A stretch of 44,761 bases of DNA from UBA11891 sp965658355 (GTDB lineage Bacteria > Bacteroidota > Bacteroidia > Flavobacteriales > Flavobacteriaceae): positions 1 through 44,761 of the forward strand of contig CBFHRX010000012.1 of NCBI GenBank assembly GCA_965658355.1, in the 5' to 3' direction. The position numbers and the translations under genes were made by a program. Under the pieces are notes generated by a model. It saw nothing but the letters and a program-made list of their open reading frames with translations. It did no database searches and had not been told where the DNA came from. Shown piece by piece: positions 6,364 to 14,777 of the stretch; the stretch's first letter is position 1; every line of letters begins with the position of its first letter.

Positions 6364-9357
6364 ATGAGAATGGGGCACTTTTTTTCTATGTTTTTGGCGG
6401 GTTCAATGGCCTGGTCACAGACCGCACAGTATCCCTTTGATAGTAAGGACAGAGCGCTACTATTTTATCAACAAAAAGACTATGCGAATGCATGGTCAGC
6501 ATGGGAACTACAAGACAAGTCAGAAAACGCTTTCAAAAAAGAAGAAAAATCCTACCACATCCTTTCTTCAGCTTTGCGGCTAAAGACCCCTGGAACCGAA
6601 AAAAAGTTAAAAACATTTCTGCTCGAGTATCCCATTAGCTGGTATGGAGTAGGGATTCCTCTGGACTTGGCCAATTTTTACTTTAATACGGAAAAATACA
6701 GTTACGCCCTAAAGTGGTTTTCTAGGGTTAAAGAACGTGATGTTCCAAAGCCACAATTGGCACAGTATTATTTTAATAAGGGGTACACACAGTTCCTTAA
6801 AAGGCGTTATAAAGCGGCAAAATCTCTACTCGAGAAAGTACAGGATATTCCTGAATACCAGTCCGATGTTCATTATTATCTGGGGCATATTGCGTATCAA
6901 TTAGAGGATTACGAAAGTGCTACTCAATCTTTTGGCAAAGTCTCAAATCCGAGCCAACAAAAGGATTTGGGCTATTTTAAAGTAGACATGAATTTCAAGC
7001 TAGGGCGTTTTGAAGAAGCACTCACTCTAGGGGTAGCAGAGCTGAGTAAACCCAATGCTCCTGTTTCAGACCTGTCCAAAATAGTTGGAGAGAGTTATTT
7101 TAACTTAAAACAATACGAAAAGGCACTTCCTTACTTACTGCAATATGAGGGTAAAAACAACAAATGGTCGAATGTCGACTATTACCAACTCGGGTACACC
7201 CACTATCATGTAAATAATTTTCAAGAGGCTGTCGCCCAATTCAATAAAATAGTCGGTAAAAAAGATGCATTGTCACAAAATGCCTATTACTTTTTGGGGT
7301 ACTGTTATCTTGAAAGCGGGCAGCCTAGTGCTGCTAGAAATGCGTTCCGAACAGCCTCTATCATGTCTTTTGATGCAAACGTCACTGAAGATGCCTTGCT
7401 TCAATATGCCAAGTTGAGTTACGAGTTGGGAAACCCGTATGAAACCCCCCAAGGGGTTATTAGCCAATTTATGGCTACCTATCCTGATCACCCTAATACC
7501 CCTATGATGGAAGAGTTATTGGTGGATTCTTATACCCGTTTAGGGAACTATAAGGAGGCTTTAAATTTATTGAATGAAGGAAAACTTTTTAAAGACAATG
7601 CAACCCTCCAAAAAGTACTCTTTCTACAAGCGTATAAATCCTATCAGCAAGGCAATTACAGAGAGGCTATTTCGTATTTTGATCAGGCAGTTAAAAAAAA
7701 TGAATCCGCTGAAATTGAGTTGAGAGCACTTTATTGGCAAGCACAATCAGAATATCAGTTCAATAGATTTGAGGCTGCATTGGACTTGTTTAGCCGTTTT
7801 GAAGAGAACCCAAGGAGTCGCGATTTAAAAGAGTGGAATGCATTCTATTACAACCAAGGCTATGCCTATTTCAAACTCAAAAAATACGTTGCTGCCATAG
7901 AGTGCTTTAAACGGCAAAAAGAGAATCTGCTAAAGCCAACTGTAACGAGGGATTTGTATCTTAGGTTAGGGGATTCTTATTTTGCCAATAAGCAATATTG
8001 GCCTGCAATGGAAAACTACAACAAAGCGATCTCCTTAGATCCTTCCAAAGGGAGTTATGCTTTGTATCAAAAAGCCATTTCATATGGTTTTGTCAATAGG
8101 AACTCCCAGAAAATCGAAAATTTAAGGGCACTCATTGACTCAAAAGCAAAGCACAATTTGATAGATGATGCTCTTTACGCCTTGGCAAGTACCTTGGCAA
8201 GTGAAAATAAAACAGCTGACGCTATTACGGAATACGACCGCTTGTTACAATTTTTCCCAAAAAGTCCCTACAGGAGTCGTGCTCTTCTAAACAAAGGGCT
8301 TATTCTCTATAATTTGGAACGTTTGCAAGAGGCTACCAACGTATTAAGACGATTAGTGATCGTCTACCCAACATCATCTGCTGCTCAGCAGGGGTTAAGT
8401 ACACTCCGAGAAATAGCTGTTGAGTCTGGTGAGGTTTCCTCTTTTTCACGCTGGTTAAGAGAGCATGGTATTCGTTCTTTTAGTTCAAATGAATTGGAAC
8501 AAACCGCCTTTGAAGCAGCAGAAAAAAAGTTTTTGGACAACAAAAAAAAGCAGGCACAGAAATTACTGCAGGAATATATTGAAAACCACCCCGAAGGGGT
8601 CCATACTATAGCTGCCAATTTTTATTTGGCTGAGATACATTTTGAAGATTCCAATTGGAAACAAGCGGTAGCTTCTTATCAACAAGTCATTGATTCAGAG
8701 AATGAGTACGCTGAAAAAGCACTGGTACGTTCAGCTATGGCCCTTGTGAACGATTCCTTATACACAGCTGCTATTCCTATTTGGCAAAAATTGGAAACGG
8801 CTGCTAACTATGAAGAGAATAAGCGATATGCTCAATTTAACCTGATGAAAGCGTATTACCAGGAAGGACGCTATCTAGAATCAATAGCACAAAGCGAAAA
8901 AGTGATTGCGCTACCCGATTTAAAAGCCTCTGTACGATGGGATGCTTTTGAACTAGTAGCACATTCTGCACTAGAGTTAAAGGATTCTTTGAAAGCTAAA
9001 AAAGCTTTTCAAGTACTTGAAAAAGCGCCCAAAGACTTTGTTGCAGCAGAAGCTTTGTATTTTAAAGCGTGGTTGTTACACAAAGACAAAGCCTATAAAG
9101 AATCCAACGAGACCATTGCGATAATTGCCAAGCAGTACAGTAGTGCAGGAGAGTGGAGTGCAAAGAGTTTGTTGTTAATGGCGCTGAATTTTGATCGTTT
9201 AGAAGACAGTTTTCAAGCTCTTTTTATCTTGGATTCTATAGTCGATAACTTTCAGCAATACCCCACTATTGTCGATCAAGCAAAAGCCTTGAAAGTCAAA
9301 TTGGAGAAACAAAAATCAGAACAAAACGAACCTAACCAAACAGATGCTAAAGGCTAA
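6364..9357 (+). CDS. Large exported tetratricopeptide-repeat protein
   Basis: A 997-residue protein with a signal peptide (cleavage near AWSQ, residue 19) and TPR repeats over almost its full length. Examples are ALKWFSRVKER, YYLGHIAYQLEDYESATQ, YFLGYCYLESGQPSAARNA, LYLRLGDSYFANKQYWPAM and AITEYDRLLQFFPKSPYRS. TPR superhelices bind peptides or partner proteins, so this is probably a periplasmic scaffold; no enzyme domain is visible. The end overlaps the next gene by 14 nt, implying translational coupling with the beta-barrel protein. A GTG at 6361 is the other candidate start, and ATG at 6370 would suit the very short leader. Its role is not known to me beyond this pairing. Confidence 0.9.
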   Translation: MRMGHFFSMFLAGSMAWSQTAQYPFDSKDRALLFYQQKDYANAWSAWELQDKSENAFKKEEKSYHILSSALRLKTPGTEKKLKTFLLEYPISWYGVGIPLDLANFYFNTEKYSYALKWFSRVKERDVPKPQLAQYYFNKGYTQFLKRRYKAAKSLLEKVQDIPEYQSDVHYYLGHIAYQLEDYESATQSFGKVSNPSQQKDLGYFKVDMNFKLGRFEEALTLGVAELSKPNAPVSDLSKIVGESYFNLKQYEKALPYLLQYEGKNNKWSNVDYYQLGYTHYHVNNFQEAVAQFNKIVGKKDALSQNAYYFLGYCYLESGQPSAARNAFRTASIMSFDANVTEDALLQYAKLSYELGNPYETPQGVISQFMATYPDHPNTPMMEELLVDSYTRLGNYKEALNLLNEGKLFKDNATLQKVLFLQAYKSYQQGNYREAISYFDQAVKKNESAEIELRALYWQAQSEYQFNRFEAALDLFSRFEENPRSRDLKEWNAFYYNQGYAYFKLKKYVAAIECFKRQKENLLKPTVTRDLYLRLGDSYFANKQYWPAMENYNKAISLDPSKGSYALYQKAISYGFVNRNSQKIENLRALIDSKAKHNLIDDALYALASTLASENKTADAITEYDRLLQFFPKSPYRSRALLNKGLILYNLERLQEATNVLRRLVIVYPTSSAAQQGLSTLREIAVESGEVSSFSRWLREHGIRSFSSNELEQTAFEAAEKKFLDNKKKQAQKLLQEYIENHPEGVHTIAANFYLAEIHFEDSNWKQAVASYQQVIDSENEYAEKALVRSAMALVNDSLYTAAIPIWQKLETAANYEENKRYAQFNLMKAYYQEGRYLESIAQSEKVIALPDLKASVRWDAFELVAHSALELKDSLKAKKAFQVLEKAPKDFVAAEALYFKAWLLHKDKAYKESNETIAIIAKQYSSAGEWSAKSLLLMALNFDRLEDSFQALFILDSIVDNFQQYPTIVDQAKALKVKLEKQKSEQNEPNQTDAKG

Positions 9358-11101
9358 AAATCATATCCTGCTTTTAGGGGCTATTCTTGCTGGAGGAATG
9401 AATCTTCTGATGGCTCAAGCGGAAGAGAATATTGGCACCCAGAAAATAACAGTTACAAAATCTTACAGCCCAAGTTTATCAGAATCGTTTAAGCTGAAAA
9501 CGGATGAACTGCTTATTGATTCCCTATTACCAAAGCCACAAAAACTGGAGTATCAAGCCAAGGAAATTAAGGTAGTTTCTACTTTTGTGCCCAATAAAGC
9601 ATCTCCTCTAAAACTACAGCGTAAAAAGAAACTCCCGAGTACCAATAGTCAATTGAGTTTGGGTTTTGGCAGTCAAAGTCAGTATTTGTTTGATGCCTCA
9701 ATTAGAACTCCTTTAGATAGTCAGCAGGCACTTAGCCTTGATCTTTTTTTAGAAGGAGAAGGGGATGTTCCTAATACGGGTATTCCCAGCAATCGCTCTC
9801 AAACGGAATTAGCAGTAACCCACCAGTACAATACATCGCAATTTTCAGCCTTTCATCAAGTGGGTTTTGAAAGGACCTCCACTAATTATTATGGATTGTA
9901 TCCTGAAGATCTTACTGTCAGTAATGCAATTCGGGATGAGTCCTTGCTTTTCGGGCAACAATTTTATTCGGTTCTTGCAAAGTCACAATGGCAATGGTAT
10001 GACAATTGGCTGGAGCAAATAAATGCGAAATTTAGATACACCGGAGATGCCTTTGGGTCAGCAGAACAGTTTGTTCATTTGGCTCCTAATTTTAGAATCC
10101 CATTGTTTAATGCCTATTTGGACATGAGTCCCAGTATTGATTTTTTAGCTACAACCTTTGAAAACGATTACTATACCAATGAAATTACCGAATACAACCA
10201 ATCGAAGGCGGGTCTTCAAATTCAACTTTCGGATGTCCGTAAAAAATTTAAATACAAGCTCGGAGCTAAAGCCTCTTATCTTCTCAATGAAAATACCCTA
10301 ACTGCCAACCAACTGTTTGTCTATCCCGAAGTTTTTGTTGCCTACAGTGATCCCGACACAAAAATGCAGCCCTATTTAAAAGTCAGCGGAAATTTAAATT
10401 TAAACTCCTATTATTCTGCTTTTCAAAGCAATCCTTTTGTAGCCCCCGGCATTGAACTGCTGCCTACGGATGAAAAGTACACTGGGGAATTGGGTTTCAC
10501 CACACTCTTTTTGTCTGGGGTAGAATTTCAGCTTGCAGGTCAATACAGCAAAGCGGATAACTTTTCCTTATTTCAACGACTTGCGCTTCATCCTAATACG
10601 CAAACAGAGGGCTACAAATTGGCCAATTCCTTTGGCCTCATTTACGATCAAGTCGAAAGATATGGTGCCTATGTAGGGCTGCGGTATAAAACAAAAAACT
10701 TAAGCGAATTTCAACTTACTATTCAGCAAAATAATTATTCATTTGAACGGGAAGCCTATGCGTGGAATCTTCCCGATATTGAAGCCGATATAAAGGCTAT
10801 TATAAATATAGGCGAGAAGCTAAAAGGCTACGCTTCTCTGGAGTTTGTCGGGAATAGAAATTCGGCCTACCGTCCGGTATTTCTCCTACAAGACCCCTCC
10901 TTAAATCAAGCTGAGGTTAAAAGCCTTTCTTCTGTGATGTTCTTGAAATCAGAAATCTCTTACAGACTATTCAAGGAATGGAATGCCTTTATTCGATATC
11001 GATCCGTCTTTGGCGAAAACCCTTTTTTATGGGATTATACCCCCCTCAATCAAAATTTATTTCTTTTAGGAATCCGGTATAAATTTAACATCACCTTATA
11101 A
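9344..11101 (+). CDS. Outer-membrane beta-barrel protein paired with the TPR protein
   Basis: A 585-residue protein with a signal peptide (ending LLMAQA, about residue 26). A roughly 70-residue periplasmic stretch follows, with KITVTKSYSPSLSESFK and a Lys/Leu-rich part. The rest has the alternating aromatic and polar pattern of beta-strands and ends in GIRYKFNITL, a barrel-type C-terminus finishing on an aromatic-rich strand. There is no TonB-dependent plug that I can recognise, although the family is sometimes labelled TonB-receptor-like. The start codon lies inside the end of the TPR gene. The pair may form one envelope complex; the substrate is unknown. Confidence 0.8.
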   Translation: MLKAKNHILLLGAILAGGMNLLMAQAEENIGTQKITVTKSYSPSLSESFKLKTDELLIDSLLPKPQKLEYQAKEIKVVSTFVPNKASPLKLQRKKKLPSTNSQLSLGFGSQSQYLFDASIRTPLDSQQALSLDLFLEGEGDVPNTGIPSNRSQTELAVTHQYNTSQFSAFHQVGFERTSTNYYGLYPEDLTVSNAIRDESLLFGQQFYSVLAKSQWQWYDNWLEQINAKFRYTGDAFGSAEQFVHLAPNFRIPLFNAYLDMSPSIDFLATTFENDYYTNEITEYNQSKAGLQIQLSDVRKKFKYKLGAKASYLLNENTLTANQLFVYPEVFVAYSDPDTKMQPYLKVSGNLNLNSYYSAFQSNPFVAPGIELLPTDEKYTGELGFTTLFLSGVEFQLAGQYSKADNFSLFQRLALHPNTQTEGYKLANSFGLIYDQVERYGAYVGLRYKTKNLSEFQLTIQQNNYSFEREAYAWNLPDIEADIKAIINIGEKLKGYASLEFVGNRNSAYRPVFLLQDPSLNQAEVKSLSSVMFLKSEISYRLFKEWNAFIRYRSVFGENPFLWDYTPLNQNLFLLGIRYKFNITL

Positions 11102-11185
11102 TTTCTGAGAAATAATAAATGAACTACTATTTTAATATCTTTTAAAATTCAATTAAATTCGCTCATTAAATTTTTCAATAACATT

Positions 11186-12817
11186 ATGCTTACACGTTTC
11201 CTATTTTTTTTTAGTGGTTTTCTAGTATTGGTGTCCTGTCAGCAAAGTGCAGACCTGATTGTTCACAATGCAACGGTATATACAGCCAATAAAAAATTGA
11301 GCAGAGCGGAAGCCTTTGCTATTAAAGAGGGTAAGTTCATTGAAGTAGGCGGTAATGATATTTTGAATAAGTACAAAGCTGCTAATGTAGTTGATGCTCA
11401 AGGTTTATCAGTATTTCCAGGTTTAATTGATGCGCACAGTCATTTTTTAGGATTGGGATTAAGCCTTAACCAAGCGCAACTAGAAGGGACCAAAAGCTTT
11501 GATGAGGTTTTAGACAAGGTTCAAAGTTTCGCAAAAGACAAAGAGCTTAAAGTTATTTACGGAAGAGGCTGGGACCAAAACGATTGGGAAAATAAAAACT
11601 ATCCTACCAAAGATAAATTGGATGAATTGTATCCGGATACCCCTGTTGTTTTAAAAAGAATTGACGGTCACGCCTTGTTGGTAAACCAAAAAGCATTGGA
11701 TCTAGCGGGTATTGATGCCTCCACAAGCGTAGCAGGCGGAACCGTTGTTCTTAAAGACGGAAAGCCTACCGGGGTGTTGATTGATAAACCTATGGAATTG
11801 GTTCATAAAGCATTGCCACCCTTTAGCTTGCAAGAAAAAGCGGAAGCCTTGGCAGCAGCGCAAGAGTTGTGTTTTAAGTACGGATTAACAACTGTTACGG
11901 ATGCAGGAATCGACAGAGTGGATATCGAACTAATTGACAGTTTACAGAGAACGAATGCGCTTAAGATGCGGGTGTATGCCATGATCTCGAACACTCCTGA
12001 AAATTTAGCACACTATCTAGCAAAGGATCCTTACACAACGGATCAGTTGTCTGTCCGATCGGTGAAAGTATATGCCGATGGTGCTTTAGGGTCTCGAGGG
12101 GCTGCCTTGAAGAAGCCTTACTCTGATGATCCGAACCACAGCGGTAAAATGATTACTGAAATGGATTCCTTGAAAAAATTAGCTGCCCGGATCGCAAAAA
12201 CGAAATATCAAATGAATACCCACGCTATTGGGGATGCTGCAAACGAAGCAGTATTAAACGCCTATACGAATGAGGTTCGCTTTTTAAGAGACCCCCGCTG
12301 GCGTATAGAGCACGCACAGGTAGTAGCTGAAAAAGACTTTGAAAACTTCAGCGAGAAAATCATACCCTCGGTCCAGCCCCTACATGCTACCAGTGATATG
12401 TATTGGGCAGAAGACAGGCTAGGCCCCACTCGAGTTAAAAAAGCCTATGCGTTTAAAGATTTGCTTGACAATGCAGGGATACTCGCCCTAGGCACTGATT
12501 TCCCAGTAGAAACAGTAAATCCTTTTCACACATTCTACGCTGCTGTCGCACGAAAAGATTTGAATGGATATCCAGAAGATGGGTATCAGGTTGACAATAA
12601 ATTGTCTCGTTATAATGCCCTTTTAGGGATGACGCGTTGGGCCGCTTTTGCCAATTTTGAAGAGGATAAAAAAGGAACTATAGAAGTGGGTAAGTTAGCA
12701 GACTTCGTCATATTAGATCGTGATATTATGAAAGTAAGCGACTCGAAGCTCGCTAAAACAAGAGTAGTAGCGACCATTGTCAATGGTGAAATTGTTTATT
12801 CGAACCGCTTTCAATAG
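11186..12817 (+). CDS. Lipoprotein amidohydrolase of the YtcJ/amidohydrolase-3 family
   Basis: A 543-residue metal-dependent hydrolase with a lipoprotein signal peptide (lipobox LVSC, Cys18), so it acts in the periplasm or on the outer membrane. The amidohydrolase signature GLIDAHSHF has the metal-binding His pair at residues 84 and 86. Further family motifs are YGRGWDQNDW, VYADGALGSRGAAL, QMNTHAIGDAAN, WRIEHAQVV and LALGTDFPVETVNPF, and the C-terminus has the small beta domain (GKLADFVILDRD). Members hydrolyse N-acyl or amide bonds; the substrate here is unknown. It starts 84 bp after the beta-barrel gene and ends in a strong terminator. Confidence 0.9.
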   Translation: MLTRFLFFFSGFLVLVSCQQSADLIVHNATVYTANKKLSRAEAFAIKEGKFIEVGGNDILNKYKAANVVDAQGLSVFPGLIDAHSHFLGLGLSLNQAQLEGTKSFDEVLDKVQSFAKDKELKVIYGRGWDQNDWENKNYPTKDKLDELYPDTPVVLKRIDGHALLVNQKALDLAGIDASTSVAGGTVVLKDGKPTGVLIDKPMELVHKALPPFSLQEKAEALAAAQELCFKYGLTTVTDAGIDRVDIELIDSLQRTNALKMRVYAMISNTPENLAHYLAKDPYTTDQLSVRSVKVYADGALGSRGAALKKPYSDDPNHSGKMITEMDSLKKLAARIAKTKYQMNTHAIGDAANEAVLNAYTNEVRFLRDPRWRIEHAQVVAEKDFENFSEKIIPSVQPLHATSDMYWAEDRLGPTRVKKAYAFKDLLDNAGILALGTDFPVETVNPFHTFYAAVARKDLNGYPEDGYQVDNKLSRYNALLGMTRWAAFANFEEDKKGTIEVGKLADFVILDRDIMKVSDSKLAKTRVVATIVNGEIVYSNRFQ

Positions 12818-12841
12818 CCATAAGGTTTAAAATCTTTTAAA

Positions 12842-12865
12842 AAGCGGCAGTTAGCCGCTTTTTTT
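12842..12865 (+). terminator. Rho-independent terminator after the amidohydrolase gene
   Basis: A perfect 7-bp stem (AAGCGGC / GCCGCTT) with loop AGTTA, then a run of seven T. Confidence 0.9.
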
Positions 12866-12931
12866 ATTTCATATATTTATCATTATTTAAATATTTAATT
12901 GAATATTAAACCAAATTGGTACAATACATTT

Positions 12932-12958
12932 AAGTATACAACCATATACTTATATTTG
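12932..12958 (+). promoter_or_regulatory. asnB promoter with a 7+7 inverted repeat in the spacer
   Basis: The -7 element TATATTTG is at 12951-12958, 14 nt before the asnB ATG. Directly upstream a perfect inverted repeat AAGTATA-N6-TATACTT (12932-12951) fills the place of the promoter spacer and touches the first base of the -7 box. A dimeric regulator bound here would block RNA polymerase, so a repressor operator is a reasonable inference. Confidence 0.55.
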
Positions 12959-12972
12959 GCAAAAAATATATT

Positions 12973-14646
12973 ATGTGTGGTATTGTATGTGCCTTTGATT
13001 TAAAACAAGATGTCGATACATTGCGACCTCAATTATTAAGCCAATCGAAAAAAATCCGTCATCGGGGTCCCGATTGGAGTGGAATCTACAGCAATTCAAA
13101 AGCGATATTGGCACATGAGCGTTTGGCTATCGTTGACCCCACCTCTGGGAAACAGCCCTTGTTTAGTGAAGACCAGTCCCTTGTTTTAGCAGCGAATGGA
13201 GAAATTTACAATCACAGAGAATTGCGAAAGCAATTTGAAGGTTCTTATCATTTTCAAACAGAATCAGATTGTGAGGTGCTTCTTGCTTTATACCAACAAA
13301 AAGGAGCTGATTTTGTAGACGATCTCAATGGTATTTTTGCTTTTGCAATCTATGACACTCAAAAAGACAGTTATTTTATTGCGCGTGATCACATGGGTAT
13401 TATCCCCCTTTATATGGGATGGGATGCACAAGGTACTTTTTATGTTTCTTCAGAGCTGAAAGGTTTAGAGGGAGTTTGTACCAAAATAGAACTTTTTCCT
13501 CCCGGTCATTATCTAGAGAGCGGGAGCTCAGAACCTGTCCAATGGTATAAAAGAGACTGGGATGAATACGATACTGTAAAAGACAATGAAACGAGTATTG
13601 AGGATTTACACGATGCCTTGTCAGCAGCTGTTCAGCGCCAGTTAATGAGTGATGTTCCCTACGGAGTACTTTTGTCTGGTGGTTTGGATTCTTCTATTAC
13701 TTCTGCCTTGGCCAAACAATATGCAGCAAAAAGAGTCGAATCAGACAACCAGCAAGCCGCTTGGTGGCCTCAATTGCATTCTTTTTCTGTTGGCTTAGAA
13801 GGATCTCCAGATTTGAAAGCAGCCCGTAAAGTGGCAGATCATATTGGAACCGTTCATCATGAGATTAAATTTACGATTCAAGAGGGTTTAGATGCTATTA
13901 AAGATGTGATTTATCACTTAGAGACCTATGACATTACAACCATTCGGGCTTCTACTCCCATGTTCCTGATGGCGAGAGCCATTAAATCACTTGGGATTAA
14001 AATGGTATTAAGTGGTGAGGGAGCAGATGAATTGTTTGGAGGATACCTTTATTTTCACAAAGCACCTACTGCAAAAGACTTCCACGAAGAAACAGTTCGT
14101 AAACTGCAGAAGTTACATCAATACGATTGTTTGCGTGCCAATAAATCCCTAGCCGCTTGGGGGATAGAAGGTAGGGTACCTTTCTTAGATAAAGAATTTA
14201 TGGAGGTTGCGATGCGCCTCAATCCAAAAGATAAAATGATTACAAAAGACCGAATGGAAAAGTGGGTTGTTCGGAAAGCTTTTGAATCTTATTTACCCGA
14301 GAGTATTGCCTGGAGACAGAAAGAGCAATTTTCAGACGGGGTAGGCTATTCTTGGATTGATACACTAAAAGAGCTGGTAGATGAAAAAGTGACTGATGAG
14401 CAAATGGAAAATGCGCATTTTCGATTCCCCGTTCAAACCCCACAAAATAAAGAAGAGTTTTATTACAGGAGTATTTTTGAAGGTCATTTCCCCAGCGAAG
14501 CAGCTGCCTTAAGCGTTCCTTCTGTCCCTTCAGTTGCGTGTAGCACTCCAGTAGCATTGGAATGGGACGAAGCTTTTAAAAATCAAAATGACCCCAGCGG
14601 TAGAGCTGTAGCGAAGGTTCACGAAGAGGCGTATAAATCGCTTTAA
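12973..14646 (+). CDS. asnB: Asparagine synthetase B (glutamine-hydrolysing)
   Basis: A 557-residue cytoplasmic enzyme that makes asparagine from aspartate, glutamine and ATP. The N-terminal glutaminase domain starts with the nucleophile Cys2 (MCGIVC) and has the RHRGPDWSG and NGEIYNHRELR motifs. The C-terminal synthetase domain has the PP-loop SGGLDSS (residues 235-241), the SGEGADELFGGYLYFH motif and the WGIEGRVPFLDKEF segment. Length matches the E. coli AsnB type. The initiator Met must be removed for Cys2 to act. It has its own promoter with a palindromic spacer, and a terminator between it and gyrB, so it is probably a single regulated gene. Confidence 0.96.
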   Translation: MCGIVCAFDLKQDVDTLRPQLLSQSKKIRHRGPDWSGIYSNSKAILAHERLAIVDPTSGKQPLFSEDQSLVLAANGEIYNHRELRKQFEGSYHFQTESDCEVLLALYQQKGADFVDDLNGIFAFAIYDTQKDSYFIARDHMGIIPLYMGWDAQGTFYVSSELKGLEGVCTKIELFPPGHYLESGSSEPVQWYKRDWDEYDTVKDNETSIEDLHDALSAAVQRQLMSDVPYGVLLSGGLDSSITSALAKQYAAKRVESDNQQAAWWPQLHSFSVGLEGSPDLKAARKVADHIGTVHHEIKFTIQEGLDAIKDVIYHLETYDITTIRASTPMFLMARAIKSLGIKMVLSGEGADELFGGYLYFHKAPTAKDFHEETVRKLQKLHQYDCLRANKSLAAWGIEGRVPFLDKEFMEVAMRLNPKDKMITKDRMEKWVVRKAFESYLPESIAWRQKEQFSDGVGYSWIDTLKELVDEKVTDEQMENAHFRFPVQTPQNKEEFYYRSIFEGHFPSEAAALSVPSVPSVACSTPVALEWDEAFKNQNDPSGRAVAKVHEEAYKSL

Positions 14647-14703
14647 ACGGGAAGCTGTATTTATCCACTAAATGTTAATAAATCCCCCTTAATTACTGGG
14701 GTT

Positions 14704-14730
14704 AGCCTCCCTAAACAGGGGGGCTTTTTT
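14704..14730 (+). terminator. Terminator after asnB
   Basis: A 9-bp stem (AGCCTCCCT / AGGGGGGCT, one T-G wobble) with loop AAAC, followed by six T. The gyrB -7 element begins 3 bp later. Confidence 0.88.
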
Positions 14731-14732
14731 AG

Positions 14733-14740
14733 TATATTTG
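14733..14740 (+). promoter_or_regulatory. -7 element TATATTTG of gyrB
   Basis: A perfect -7 match 37 nt before the gyrB ATG and immediately behind the asnB terminator. The upstream position is occupied by the terminator stem and T run, so no TTTG box is seen. Confidence 0.65.
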
Positions 14741-14777
14741 GGAGACGGACCAATGTTAACTAATTAGCCTATTTTCC

